Source of the DNA: SFEL01 sp963640685
GTDB lineage: Bacteria; Bacillota; Clostridia; Christensenellales; CAG-138
Direction of reading: 5' to 3'
Assembly (NCBI GenBank): GCA_963640685.1
Contig: CAVIAA010000021.1
Coordinates: 1 to 38,497, forward strand
DNA length: 38,497 nucleotides
Shown here: piece after piece, positions 8,151-16,978 of the stretch
Numbering within the stretch: position 1 is the first letter of the stretch
How the letters are laid out: each line of letters begins with the position of its first letter
Program-made: the position numbers and the translations under genes
Notes under the pieces: generated by a model
What the model was told of the DNA's origin: nothing
The model's database searches: none
Seen by the model: the letters and a program-made list of their open reading frames with translations, nothing else

Positions 8151-9260
8151 ATGAGCAAGCATCTGATAGACCTTAAGGGCATTACAAAGACCTACGATGA
8201 TACCGACGTATTAAAGGATATCAACCTTTACATACGCGACGGCGAGTTTCTTACCCTGCTGGGCCCCTCCGGCTGCGGGAAGACCACCATGCTGCGTATA
8301 ATCGCCGGCTTTACCATGCCGAACAGCGGTCAGGTGCTGATGGATAACAGCGACATGAGCGGCGTTCCGCCCTATCGCCGTCAGGTAAACACCGTATTTC
8401 AAAAATACGCCCTGTTTCCGCACCTCAACGTATTCGATAACATAGCCTTCGGCTTAAAGATACAAAAGCTGCCCAAGGACGAGATAGCCGCCCGGGTAAA
8501 CGAAATGCTGGAGCTCGTAAACCTCAAGGGCTACGGCGACAGGTATGTCGACCAGCTCTCCGGCGGCCAGCAGCAGCGCGTTGCAATAGCGCGGGCGCTG
8601 GTCAACCGCCCCCGCGTGCTGCTTTTGGATGAGCCGCTCGGCGCGCTGGATCTAAAGCTGCGCAAGGGAATGCAGCTGGAGCTCAAGCGCATGCAGCAAA
8701 AGCTCGGCATAACCTTCATATACGTCACACACGACCAGGAGGAGGCTCTTACCATGAGCGACACGGTCGTCGTCATGAACGAGGGCGTCATACAGCAGAT
8801 AGGCACCCCGGTGGATATATACAACGAGCCCAGGAACGTATTCGTTGCAAAGTTTATAGGCGAGAGCAACATAATCCCCGGCACCATGCTGCAGGACTAT
8901 AAGGTGCGCTTCCACGGGCTGGATTTTGACTGCGTGGACGCAGGCTTCGGCAGCAATACCCCAGTGGACGTCGTCGTTCGCCCGGAGGATATAGACATAA
9001 TGCCGCTTGGCAAAACTGCGCTAACCGGCACCATAAGGAGCGTGCTGTTCATGGGCGTGCATTACGAGTTCCGGGTAGAAACCGGCGACTTTACGTGGAC
9101 GGTTCACTCGACGGATTACGCTGCGCCGGATACCGAGATAAGCCTTGAGATAGTTCCTGACGCAATACACATAATGCACAAGAGCCTGAAGCCGGATGAG
9201 CAGGAGCTGCTTACCGAGGACGAGATAGCGGACGCAGCCGTTGCTGCCGAGGAGGATTAG
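8151..9260 (+). CDS. potA: Spermidine/putrescine ABC transporter ATPase PotA
   Basis: 369 residues, the usual length. Residues 1-240 form the ATPase with Walker A GPSGCGKT, Q-loop FQKYALFPH, signature LSGGQQQRVAIARALVNRP, Walker B VLLLDEPLGALD and H-loop YVTHDQEEAL. The C-terminal part (about 245-345) is the TOBE-type regulatory domain containing VVVRPEDIDIM. It energises uptake of polyamines together with the next three genes. The gene order A-B-C-D is the classical one. Ribosome binding site CGAGG before the ATG. Confidence 0.95.
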   Translation: MSKHLIDLKGITKTYDDTDVLKDINLYIRDGEFLTLLGPSGCGKTTMLRIIAGFTMPNSGQVLMDNSDMSGVPPYRRQVNTVFQKYALFPHLNVFDNIAFGLKIQKLPKDEIAARVNEMLELVNLKGYGDRYVDQLSGGQQQRVAIARALVNRPRVLLLDEPLGALDLKLRKGMQLELKRMQQKLGITFIYVTHDQEEALTMSDTVVVMNEGVIQQIGTPVDIYNEPRNVFVAKFIGESNIIPGTMLQDYKVRFHGLDFDCVDAGFGSNTPVDVVVRPEDIDIMPLGKTALTGTIRSVLFMGVHYEFRVETGDFTWTVHSTDYAAPDTEISLEIVPDAIHIMHKSLKPDEQELLTEDEIADAAVAAEED

Positions 9261-9264
9261 CGCA

Positions 9265-10098
9265 ATGAAGCTCAAGCGTCAGGTGTTTTCCTACCCGTAC
9301 ATAGTATGGATGCTGATATTCATACTCGCGCCGATGCTGCTGATAGTGCTCTTCGCCTTCCGCTCGGCGGACGGCCTTACACTTGCGAACATCACTTCGG
9401 TACTCTCAAACGAGATATATATGCAGGTGCTGGGGCGGTCGATATGGATAGCGCTCAAGGCAACGGCGATATGCCTGCTGCTCGGCTACCCCGTGGCCTA
9501 TATACTCTCCACCATGAACAAACGCAAGGCGGCGATACTCTATGTGCTTTTCATAGTGCCTATGTGGATGAACTTCCTGCTCAGAACCTACGCCTGGCAG
9601 GTGCTTCTGGACGGCAACGGCGTGCTGAACTCGCTGCTAAAGCTCCTTGGCCTGCCAACTCAGCAGATACTCTATACCGAGGGCGCGGTGATGCTGGGCA
9701 CGGTATACAACTTCCTGCCCTTTATGGTGCTGCCGATATACTCGGTCCTGGTAAAGCTGGATCGCTCGCTGGTTGAGGCTGCGGCCGACCTCGGCGCAAA
9801 CCCGTTCACCTGCTTTGTAAAGGTAGTGCTGCCGCAGTCCGTCCCCGGCATAATCTCCGGCGTTACAATGGTGTTCATCCCCGCGATAACCACCTTTGCG
9901 ATATCCCGCCTGCTGGGCGGCGGAAAGTTCCTGCTCTACGGCGACCTTATCGAGAACCAGTTCATCACCCTCGGACAGTCCGCGTGGCCGGTCGGCAGCG
10001 CGCTCAGCTTTATTCTGCTGATACTGGTGCTGCTCTCGATGGCGGTGATGCGCCGCGCCGAGCGCGATTCCGGCGAGGAAGGAGGTATGCTCTGGTGA
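9265..10098 (+). CDS. potB: Spermidine/putrescine ABC transporter permease PotB
   Basis: 277 residues from the ATG at 9265, preceded by GAGGAGG inside the end of potA; an earlier TTG at 9241 would overlap potA and is less likely. Six membrane helices; the EAA loop is EAAADLGANPFTCFVKVVLPQ near residue 172. The gene end overlaps the potC start in a GTGA arrangement, which couples translation. Pairs with PotC to form the membrane channel. Confidence 0.95.
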   Translation: MKLKRQVFSYPYIVWMLIFILAPMLLIVLFAFRSADGLTLANITSVLSNEIYMQVLGRSIWIALKATAICLLLGYPVAYILSTMNKRKAAILYVLFIVPMWMNFLLRTYAWQVLLDGNGVLNSLLKLLGLPTQQILYTEGAVMLGTVYNFLPFMVLPIYSVLVKLDRSLVEAAADLGANPFTCFVKVVLPQSVPGIISGVTMVFIPAITTFAISRLLGGGKFLLYGDLIENQFITLGQSAWPVGSALSFILLILVLLSMAVMRRAERDSGEEGGMLW

Positions 10099-10910
10099 AG
10101 AAGCTGTCAAGGTTTTTCCGCGGAACCTATCTTGGGCTGATGCTGGTGTTTCTATATGCTCCGATACTCGTGTTGATGGTGTTCTCCTTCAACGGCAGCA
10201 AGTCAATGGGGCGCTGGAGCGGCTTTTCTTTCAGGTGGTATGAGGCGCTCATGCACGACTCTACCATCATGAACGCCCTTATCGTCACACTCTCCGTCGC
10301 GCTGATATCCGCGATTGTTGCGACCTTTATAGGCACTTTCGCGGCGATAGGCATACACTCCATGAAAAAGCGCCCGAGAACGGCGATCGAGAATATCTCC
10401 CGGTTGCCGATGGTCAATCCAGACCTTGTTACCGGCATCAGCTTTATGATGCTGTTTGCCGCGATGGGCATAAAGGGCAGCTACACGAGGATGCTCATAG
10501 CACATATAACCTTCAATATACCCTATGTGATATTCTCCGTGATGCCAAAGCTGCGCCAAAGCTCAAACCTGCTCTACGAGGCGGCGATGGATCTCGGCTG
10601 CACGCCGATGATGGCGATACGCAAGGTAGTGATACCCGATATAATGCCCGGCATAGTGTCCGGCTTTGTGCTGGCCTTTACCCTGAGCCTTGACGACTTT
10701 GTGGTCAGCTGGTTCGCAACGGACGGCATACAGAACCTTTCAATATACATCTACGGCATTGCCCGCCGCGGCATAAGCCCGAAGATAAACGCCCTCTGTA
10801 CTCTGATGTTCATAGTGGTCGTTGCGCTGCTCGCGTTCATAAACATAAAGAGCATAAAAGAGGAGCGCGCGGCGGAGGCACAGCGGCGCAAGCTGCGCTC
10901 GGCAGCATAA
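10095..10910 (+). CDS. potC: Spermidine/putrescine ABC transporter permease PotC
   Basis: 271 residues starting at a GTG at 10095 that overlaps the potB stop; GGAGGT at 10081-10086 supports this start, giving MKKLSRFFRGTYLGLMLVF as a normal N-terminus. Six membrane helices, and an EAA loop EAAMDLGCTPMMAIRKVVIPD near residue 163. The segment SLDDFVVSWFATDG is typical of PotC. An upstream in-frame extension to 9984 would lie fully inside potB and was rejected. Confidence 0.95.
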   Translation: MKKLSRFFRGTYLGLMLVFLYAPILVLMVFSFNGSKSMGRWSGFSFRWYEALMHDSTIMNALIVTLSVALISAIVATFIGTFAAIGIHSMKKRPRTAIENISRLPMVNPDLVTGISFMMLFAAMGIKGSYTRMLIAHITFNIPYVIFSVMPKLRQSSNLLYEAAMDLGCTPMMAIRKVVIPDIMPGIVSGFVLAFTLSLDDFVVSWFATDGIQNLSIYIYGIARRGISPKINALCTLMFIVVVALLAFINIKSIKEERAAEAQRRKLRSAA

Positions 10911-10937
10911 ATTTATAAAAAGGAGACACCCTGCAAA

Positions 10938-11984
10938 ATGAAAAAGCTATCCTTCCTTCTGGTGATCGTAATGGCTCTGAGCCTCCTCTCCGGCTGCTCG
11001 GGCAGCGGCAGCACCGTGACGCTGAACGTGCTCAACTGGGGCGATTATATCGACGAGGAGCTCATCGCCCGCTTTGAGGACGAGACCGGCATAAAGATAA
11101 ACTACACCACCCTCGCAAACAACGAGGAGATGCTGGTAAAGCTGCAGCAGGAGGACTGCATATACGACCTTTGCTTCCCCTCCGACTATATAATCGAAAA
11201 GCTCATAGACATGGATCTGCTCTATGAGATAAACAAGGACAACATACCCAACCTCAAGAACATCGACGAGAGATTCCTCGACCTCGACTTTGACCCGGGC
11301 AACAAATACAGCATACCGTATATGTGGGGCACCGTCGGCATACTCTACAACACGACTATGGTAGATGACCCCGTGAACAGCTGGGACATACTTTGGAACG
11401 AGAAATACTCCGGACAGATACTCATGTACAACAGTATCCGCGACACGATAGGCATTACCCTCATGAAGCTGGGCTACTCCATAAACACCCGCAATGAGGC
11501 GGATGTAGCCGCCGCAGAGCAGGCGCTTATCGACCAGAAGCCTCTCGTTCAGGCCTACCTTGGCGACGAAATCAAGGATCGCATGATAGGCGGCGGCGCG
11601 GCACTTGCGGTCGTTTACAGCGGCGATGCGATGTGGTGCATGGACCCAGAGGAGGGCAACCCCGACCTCGCCTATGCCTGCCCGGACAGCGGAACCAACC
11701 TTTGGTTCGACAATGTGATAATACCCAAGACCAGCAAGCATACCGCGGAGGCGGAGCAGTTTATAAACTTCCTCTGCGAGGCAGACGTTGCGGCGCAGAA
11801 CGCCGAATACATCGGCTACTCCACCCCGAACGCGGCCGCCCTTGAGCTGATGGGTTCCGAATACAGCGACAACCAGACATATAATCCGGATCAGGCATAC
11901 CTTGAAAAGTGCGAGATATTCCACGACCTCGGCGATTTCATCACGGTATACAACGACGCATGGATGAGGATAATATCCAAATAA
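10938..11984 (+). CDS. potD: Spermidine/putrescine-binding lipoprotein PotD
   Basis: 348 residues with a lipoprotein signal ending LLSGC (Cys20). The mature start TLNVLNWGDYIDEELIARFE is characteristic of PotD/PotF proteins. Other family segments are YDLCFPSDYIIEKLI, YSIPYMWGTVGILYN and the C-terminal IIPKTSKHTAEAEQFINFL. It captures putrescine or spermidine outside the membrane and hands it to PotBC. Last gene of the operon; ribosome binding site AAAGGAG and a strong terminator behind it. Confidence 0.95.
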   Translation: MKKLSFLLVIVMALSLLSGCSGSGSTVTLNVLNWGDYIDEELIARFEDETGIKINYTTLANNEEMLVKLQQEDCIYDLCFPSDYIIEKLIDMDLLYEINKDNIPNLKNIDERFLDLDFDPGNKYSIPYMWGTVGILYNTTMVDDPVNSWDILWNEKYSGQILMYNSIRDTIGITLMKLGYSINTRNEADVAAAEQALIDQKPLVQAYLGDEIKDRMIGGGAALAVVYSGDAMWCMDPEEGNPDLAYACPDSGTNLWFDNVIIPKTSKHTAEAEQFINFLCEADVAAQNAEYIGYSTPNAAALELMGSEYSDNQTYNPDQAYLEKCEIFHDLGDFITVYNDAWMRIISK

Positions 11985-12014
11985 CGCCAAAAACACACTT
12001 GAATTTGCAAAATA

Positions 12015-12041
12015 GACCCCTTCACTGCCGGTGAAGGGGTC
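12015..12041. terminator. Terminator between potD and the ene-reductase gene
   Basis: Perfect 11-base stem, GACCCCTTCAC and GTGAAGGGGTC, with the loop TGCCG. On the plus strand it is followed by TTGCCGTTTT, on the minus strand by TATTTTG. It lies between converging genes and may stop both. Confidence 0.8.
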
Positions 12042-12068
12042 TTGCCGTTTTAGCAGTATATGCTATTA

Positions 12069-14000
12069 TTAGCCGATCTCCAGTACGGCCTCCAGCGCAT
12101 CTCCCGTGGCAATGACCGCGTTGCCGGGGGCTCGGTTTGCTTCGCCTATGACCAGCACCTGAGGGGCGACCCTTTCGCAGCTCTCCTTTAGTGCGGCGTT
12201 TGGCCGCGAGCCCATGGCCAGGACGATAGCGTCATAGCCCCGCAGAGAGCCGGCGGTGCCGTCGGAGAGAGTATAGTCCACGCCATCGGTATAGAACTGC
12301 CCTACCTTGGCTCCGGATTGCAGCAGCACATTGTGCTCCGCGAAGCTCTCGAACATATACCGGCGGTTCTCCTTGGTCACATCCGCGGCGATAACATCCT
12401 TCATTTCGATGATACCGACCTCGTGGCCGCGCTCGGCCAGAAACTCGGCGGCCTCGCAGCCCACCATACCGCCGCCGACGACCAATACCTTCTTGCCAAG
12501 ATTGGCTTTACCGTCCAGCAGCTCCTGAGCGGTAACGTAGCCACATTCCTTCAGGCCGGGTATGGGCAGTATCAGCGGGTTGGAGCCGGTGGCAAGAATA
12601 ATGGCGTCAGGCGCAAGGCTCCTCAGCAGCTCTTCATCGACGTTTACATTACAGCGTAGATCCACGCCCTCCAGTTCGCAGCGAACTATCATGGAACGTA
12701 TAGCCTCCGTCAGCTGACCCTTGCCGGTAGGATATGCGGCAATGCGGAAGTTTCCGCCCAGCTCCGCGTTCTTTTCCAGCAATATCACATGATGTCCCCG
12801 CTTTGCACATGCCCAAGCGGCGTACAGCCCGCCGGGGCCGCCGCCGATAACGACTACCTGCTTTGCATCCGTCGCCTTTGTCAGCACGCGCTCCCGGCCA
12901 ACGCAGGGATTGACGGCGCAGGTGATGGGCTTGCCCGCGAACATATTCGGCACGCAGCCCAGCAGGCAGCCGATGCAGGGAGCAAGGGTCTCCAGCCGGC
13001 CGTTTCTGGCCTTGTTGGGCAGCTCGGGGTCCGCAATGCTCTGCCGGCCAAAGGCAACGAGGTCGGCTCGTCCCTGCTTTACCAGCAGCTCCGCGTACTG
13101 CGGCTCGGTAAACCGGCCGACGATTATAACGGGCACGGAAACCGCCCGCTTGATCTCCGTCACAAGGTCTGCATTGAAGCCGCCGTGCGTAACGCCGGGC
13201 GCCCACATAAATTCGTCATGCAGGTGTACGGCGCGGGTCACATGTATGGCATCCACACCGCATTCCTGTTCGAGATAGGCCGCCACAGCCGCGGCATCCT
13301 GAACGGACTGGCCGCCCGGAACCTCGTCGCTCGCATTGATACGGCACAGGATCGGCAGGCTGCCGCCGGTTTTTTGGCGAATGTTTTCAATTATCAGCCG
13401 CGGCAGGCGCATCCGGTTTTCAAAGCAGCCTCCAAATTCATCGGTGCGGTTGTTGGTGCGCTGGGAAATAAAGGTGCTTACCAGATATCCGTGAGCGCAG
13501 TGTACCTCCACCATATCGACACCCGCCTGCTGGGCTCGTCTCGCAGCGTCGCCGTAGCATTCGATAATGCGGTAAAGCTCTTCCTTTGTAACCGCCTCAG
13601 GGGTCTCTCTGCCCTGAGCGGCGGGAATCGGGCTGGCGGCCTTCAGTGGGTAGCCGGTCAGGGCAGAGCTGCCCTCCGGCCCCGCGTGCTGGAGCTGGAT
13701 CGATACCCTTGCGCCGTAATTATGGCAGGCCTCCGCCACCCGTTTAAAGCTGTCAACGGTATCGTCGGAGAACAGGCAGGGCTTTCGGGGGCCGCCCTTT
13801 GCCTGCTCATATACTACGGTGGACTCGATCGTGATAAGGCCAAAGCCGCCCTTTGCACGAGCTTCATAATAGCTCAGTGAAGCGTCGCTTAGGGTGCCGT
13901 CGGTATTGGCGAGGTTGTTGCCCATCGGCGGTACGACAAAACGGTTGGGAACGGTTACATTGCCTATTTTTACCGGGGAAAACATAGCCGAGAATTTCAT
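12069..14000 (-). CDS. FMN/4Fe-4S/FAD ene-reductase-like oxidoreductase (2,4-dienoyl-CoA reductase type)
   Basis: 643 residues. Residues 1-340 are an Old-Yellow-Enzyme TIM barrel binding FMN, with the active-site stretch EVHCAHGYL (His168, His170, Tyr172). Cys342, 345, 349 and 361 (CIGCLLGC, then GKPITC) are the 4Fe-4S ligands. Residues 380-640 form the NAD(P)H/FAD part with VVVIGGGPGGLYAA and VLVVGGGMVGCEAAEF. Relatives reduce activated C=C bonds (enoate, dienoyl-CoA, bile-acid BaiCD/BaiH), and a member also belongs to the Listeria qui genes. Last gene of the quinate/shikimate operon; GGAGGT seven bases before the ATG. The substrate is probably a cyclohexene carboxylate or its CoA ester, but this is inference. 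Confidence 0.85.
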   Translation of the reverse strand: MKFSAMFSPVKIGNVTVPNRFVVPPMGNNLANTDGTLSDASLSYYEARAKGGFGLITIESTVVYEQAKGGPRKPCLFSDDTVDSFKRVAEACHNYGARVSIQLQHAGPEGSSALTGYPLKAASPIPAAQGRETPEAVTKEELYRIIECYGDAARRAQQAGVDMVEVHCAHGYLVSTFISQRTNNRTDEFGGCFENRMRLPRLIIENIRQKTGGSLPILCRINASDEVPGGQSVQDAAAVAAYLEQECGVDAIHVTRAVHLHDEFMWAPGVTHGGFNADLVTEIKRAVSVPVIIVGRFTEPQYAELLVKQGRADLVAFGRQSIADPELPNKARNGRLETLAPCIGCLLGCVPNMFAGKPITCAVNPCVGRERVLTKATDAKQVVVIGGGPGGLYAAWACAKRGHHVILLEKNAELGGNFRIAAYPTGKGQLTEAIRSMIVRCELEGVDLRCNVNVDEELLRSLAPDAIILATGSNPLILPIPGLKECGYVTAQELLDGKANLGKKVLVVGGGMVGCEAAEFLAERGHEVGIIEMKDVIAADVTKENRRYMFESFAEHNVLLQSGAKVGQFYTDGVDYTLSDGTAGSLRGYDAIVLAMGSRPNAALKESCERVAPQVLVIGEANRAPGNAVIATGDALEAVLEIG

Positions 14001-14016
14001 AATATGACCTCCATGA

Positions 14017-14889
14017 TCAAGAAAAGAATTTTCCCAGAACTTCCTGAGCGGGCATGTCCTTGCCAGTGAAGAGTCTGAACGCGGCCACTCCCTGCCACAG
14101 CAGCATGCCTATCCCGCCGACCGCCGCCTTGCAGCCTGCCTTTTTTGCATCCATGATGAGCTGTGTCTCGCGGGGATTATAAACGGTATCTGCAACGACC
14201 AGCTCCCTGCGCAGCTGCTCGGTCGGTATAAGGCTCTGTCCGTCCAATGGCTTCATGCCCACCTTGGTAGCGTTGACGAGTATATCGCAGTCCCCTACCG
14301 CCCGCGCCAGCGCATCGCTGCTTTCCAGCGGGTGTATAGAGACCTTGCAGGCAGGGACTGCCTTAGAGAGCTTTTCGACCGTTTTTTCACCGTTTACATA
14401 AAACTCGTCCGCGCGGTTGAAAATTGCTATCTCCTGCGCGCCGTCCAGCGCCGCCTGCACCGCAATTGCCGTGGCGGCACCGCCTGCCCCAAGCAGAACG
14501 ATCTTCTGCCCCGCAAGGCCGAAGCCGTGCTCCGCCAGATTGCGCACAAAGCCGATGCCGTCGGTATTGTGGCCGGTAAGCTCGCCGTTCTCGCCGATCG
14601 TCACGGTATTACAGGCACCTATCAGCTTTGCTGCGGGGGAGATATCGTCAAGCAGCTTTGTTACCGCGGTCTTATCCGGCATGGTCACATTAAAGCCGCT
14701 GACGCCCAGGGTTTTCAGCGCCGCTATACCCTCGCTCAGCCTTTCAAGCGGTATATCAAAGGCCAGATAGGCCGCGTCAATACCGGTACGGGCAAAGCTG
14801 TAATTATACATCGCGGGGGATCCAGAATGACCCACCGGCGAGCCGATGAGGCAAAAGAGCTTCGTGTGTCCGCTTATCCTGCTATCCAT
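14017..14889 (-). CDS. YdiB-type quinate/shikimate dehydrogenase (copy 1)
   Basis: 290 residues from the ATG at 14889, chosen for AAGGAGGA just upstream; the in-frame extension to 14928 would run into the preceding gene. Substrate motif GSPVGHSGSPAMYN (residues 16-29), catalytic Lys73 in NVTMPDK and Asp110 in HNTDGIGF, nucleotide fold GAGGAATA from 134. After the second strand it reads FNRADEF, very like E. coli YdiB (FNRRDEF), which uses NAD or NADP with quinate and shikimate, rather than the NRT of biosynthetic AroE. The C-terminal GMLLWQG is conserved. It sits in a catabolic-looking operon and probably interconverts quinate/shikimate and their 3-dehydro forms. Confidence 0.88.
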   Translation of the reverse strand: MDSRISGHTKLFCLIGSPVGHSGSPAMYNYSFARTGIDAAYLAFDIPLERLSEGIAALKTLGVSGFNVTMPDKTAVTKLLDDISPAAKLIGACNTVTIGENGELTGHNTDGIGFVRNLAEHGFGLAGQKIVLLGAGGAATAIAVQAALDGAQEIAIFNRADEFYVNGEKTVEKLSKAVPACKVSIHPLESSDALARAVGDCDILVNATKVGMKPLDGQSLIPTEQLRRELVVADTVYNPRETQLIMDAKKAGCKAAVGGIGMLLWQGVAAFRLFTGKDMPAQEVLGKFFS

Positions 14890-14903
14890 TGATTTACTCC
14901 TCC

Positions 14904-15749
14904 TTATTTTTCCAATACTTCCGGCCATGCCTGCTTCAGCACGTCGCAGGTGGCAGCGTAGTTTTCCCTTGCGGCTTCCGCAACGCCCCTGCTCAGCACC
15001 TCATCGCTGATGACCTCCACGCCCATAACGGCAGGCTGAACGCCCTTTTCCCTGATCATCCTTACGAAGCCCGCGGTATCGCCATAGCCCCTGCCCGGGA
15101 GGACCCTGTCGTGCATGGACTCATCTCGCAAAATTTTTGCGGCATAGGGGCGAGCCTGAACATCGTTGATCTGCACGGAAACGATCTTCTCCGCCGGAAC
15201 GTCCGCCAAAACGGACGGGTCATAGCTCTGATCGGCGCGTACCCAATGCCAGGAATCCAATATCAGCTTGGCGTTTTCGCAGCCGGAGGCCTTGACCACC
15301 GCCCAAGCCTTTTTAACGTCCGGCAGGCCGCTGTACGGCATAGGCTCCACGCCGATAGTGTATTTCCCCGCCCTTTGGCAAAGCTCACGCAGCTTCCCGG
15401 CGGTGTGCTCAACCGAGTAGCTTTCCATCAGGCCGCAGTTGATATGGTTTACCCCGAACAGCCCGCACATATGGAAGCAGAGCTGCTCCTTGTACTTCTG
15501 CTCGTAGGAGCGGTGCTCCTCTGCCCACTGAACGATGTACTCAACCTCCGTGACCTTCATGTCGTACTTTTTCAGTATGGCCAGCAGGTCGCTGTCAAAA
15601 AGTCCCTCGTTCAGTGCATCCACATAGGTTTCGGCTCGCAGGCCGATGCCCTCGAAGCCGGCTTTTTTTGCCGTGGCCACGCGCTCCTCAAAGGTGCACT
15701 GGTCGCCCAGTGTCCAAGAGCTGACGGTAATTGGATATTTCTGAGACAT
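14904..15749 (-). CDS. Xylose-isomerase-like TIM-barrel protein, probable 3-dehydroshikimate dehydratase
   Basis: 281 residues from the ATG at 15749 (AATAAGGAGGA upstream; a start at 15776 is unsupported). AP_endonuc_2/sugar-phosphate isomerase fold. Four likely metal ligands occur in order: Glu in GVEPMP, Asp in LILDSWHW, Gln in SVQINDV and Glu in GVEVIS, the Glu-Asp-Gln-Glu set seen in 3-dehydroshikimate dehydratases of the QuiC/AsbF type. Those enzymes turn 3-dehydroshikimate into protocatechuate. The flanking shikimate dehydrogenases and MFS carrier support this; an isomerase or epimerase of another polyol cannot be excluded. Confidence 0.75.
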   Translation of the reverse strand: MSQKYPITVSSWTLGDQCTFEERVATAKKAGFEGIGLRAETYVDALNEGLFDSDLLAILKKYDMKVTEVEYIVQWAEEHRSYEQKYKEQLCFHMCGLFGVNHINCGLMESYSVEHTAGKLRELCQRAGKYTIGVEPMPYSGLPDVKKAWAVVKASGCENAKLILDSWHWVRADQSYDPSVLADVPAEKIVSVQINDVQARPYAAKILRDESMHDRVLPGRGYGDTAGFVRMIREKGVQPAVMGVEVISDEVLSRGVAEAARENYAATCDVLKQAWPEVLEK

Positions 15750-15762
15750 GGTGTTTTCCTCC

Positions 15763-16959
15763 TTATTCCTCTGCAACGCCTTTTTTAAGGCGGTATTTCA
15801 AGTAAATTGCCAAAAGAATGCCCACGAATGTTACAGCCGCGTTGAACAGCAGCACGAGCCTGGGGCCGTTTGAGCCGCCTATCTCGGTAAGCGCGCCCGC
15901 TGCGCTTATCACCAGATAATTGGCTACGCTGGAGGCAATCATCACGATCGAGGTAATGATCCCCCTATGCTTCGGGAACATTTCGTTCGCCACCGCGCTT
16001 ACGAGCTGCAAAACGCCGCCCGCCGCAAAGAAGCCTATCAAAAAGCCCCCGGCCAGGCAGAGCCAGCTCTCCTGAACGAAGTACAGCGCCAGCAGCGTCA
16101 GCAGTGCCATTGTCGGATAAAGGATAAGGATATTGACCGGCTCTACATTGCGCTTGAGCAGCGCCGCGCTTACGAACAGTGCAAGCACGATGCCTACGGA
16201 ATAATAGGATTGGATCCGGCTGGGATCGGCCAGACCATATAGACTGCCGAGCTCCTGATTGCAGTTCACCCACAGCATAAAGGTAGCGGATGTCGTAAAG
16301 CCCAGCAGCACCAAAGCGATTGAAGCAGGTGTGAAGTGCATCTTCTCCTTCTGCGCCCTATGGCTTGCAGCAAAGGGCGGGAACGGCAGGAACACAAGGC
16401 AAACGCCGTCCGCAATTATTATCGCAGCGCTTACCAAAAACAGCGTGGAAAAGGGCAGCTGATTTGCAGAAACAAGCCGTATCCCGAACGGCAGCAGAAA
16501 CTGGGCGATCGATATTGAAAGCTTGGTAAAGATATTGGCAATGGTGCCCTTTTCCTTAAATATCTCCATACAGGAGGGGGTGACGCTTGTATCCAGAAAT
16601 GAGTTTGCCATGCCGCTGACGACCGCCAGCGCGTAGCCGACGTACAGATTCGGCACGGCTGTGATGCCGATAAAGAATACGGCATACAATACGCAGCCGA
16701 TAAGCCCCGAGACCCTGCGTCCGAAGCGATCCGACATGGGGCCGGCCACGGGAAAGGCTACCAGCCGCCCGAGGCCAATCGCGGCGATAACCGCAACAAC
16801 GCCGGACACATCGAAGCTCCCGTCGGCCAACCGAGACGCACCCCACAGCGACGCGAACTCCTGCTTGTATTGGCTCATAACGGTAGCAGCAATGCCCAGC
16901 ACAAAATAGGTCATATACAGGGCAAAGGCGGTAGGATAATACTTTTTGCTTTCGTTCAC
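15763..16959 (-). CDS. MFS transporter, probable quinate/shikimate uptake
   Basis: 398 residues from a GTG at 16959, which has AGGAGAGG five bases upstream; the ATG at 16986 would overlap the preceding stop and lacks a binding site. Twelve predicted helices. The loop 2-3 signature is AGPMSDRFGRRVSG, typical of the major facilitator family. Position inside the operon between dehydrogenase and dehydratase genes suggests it imports the cyclitol acid substrate. Weakly related to aromatic-acid and sugar carriers; exact substrate is inferred from context only. Confidence 0.82.
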   Translation of the reverse strand: MNESKKYYPTAFALYMTYFVLGIAATVMSQYKQEFASLWGASRLADGSFDVSGVVAVIAAIGLGRLVAFPVAGPMSDRFGRRVSGLIGCVLYAVFFIGITAVPNLYVGYALAVVSGMANSFLDTSVTPSCMEIFKEKGTIANIFTKLSISIAQFLLPFGIRLVSANQLPFSTLFLVSAAIIIADGVCLVFLPFPPFAASHRAQKEKMHFTPASIALVLLGFTTSATFMLWVNCNQELGSLYGLADPSRIQSYYSVGIVLALFVSAALLKRNVEPVNILILYPTMALLTLLALYFVQESWLCLAGGFLIGFFAAGGVLQLVSAVANEMFPKHRGIITSIVMIASSVANYLVISAAGALTEIGGSNGPRLVLLFNAAVTFVGILLAIYLKYRLKKGVAEE

Positions 16960-16978
16960 AGGTTCCTCTCCTCTCTTT

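Noticed and set aside
9984..10094. Upstream extension of potC
   Set aside because: Lies wholly inside potB in another frame; the GTG at 10095 has the GGAGGT site and gives the normal PotC N-terminus.
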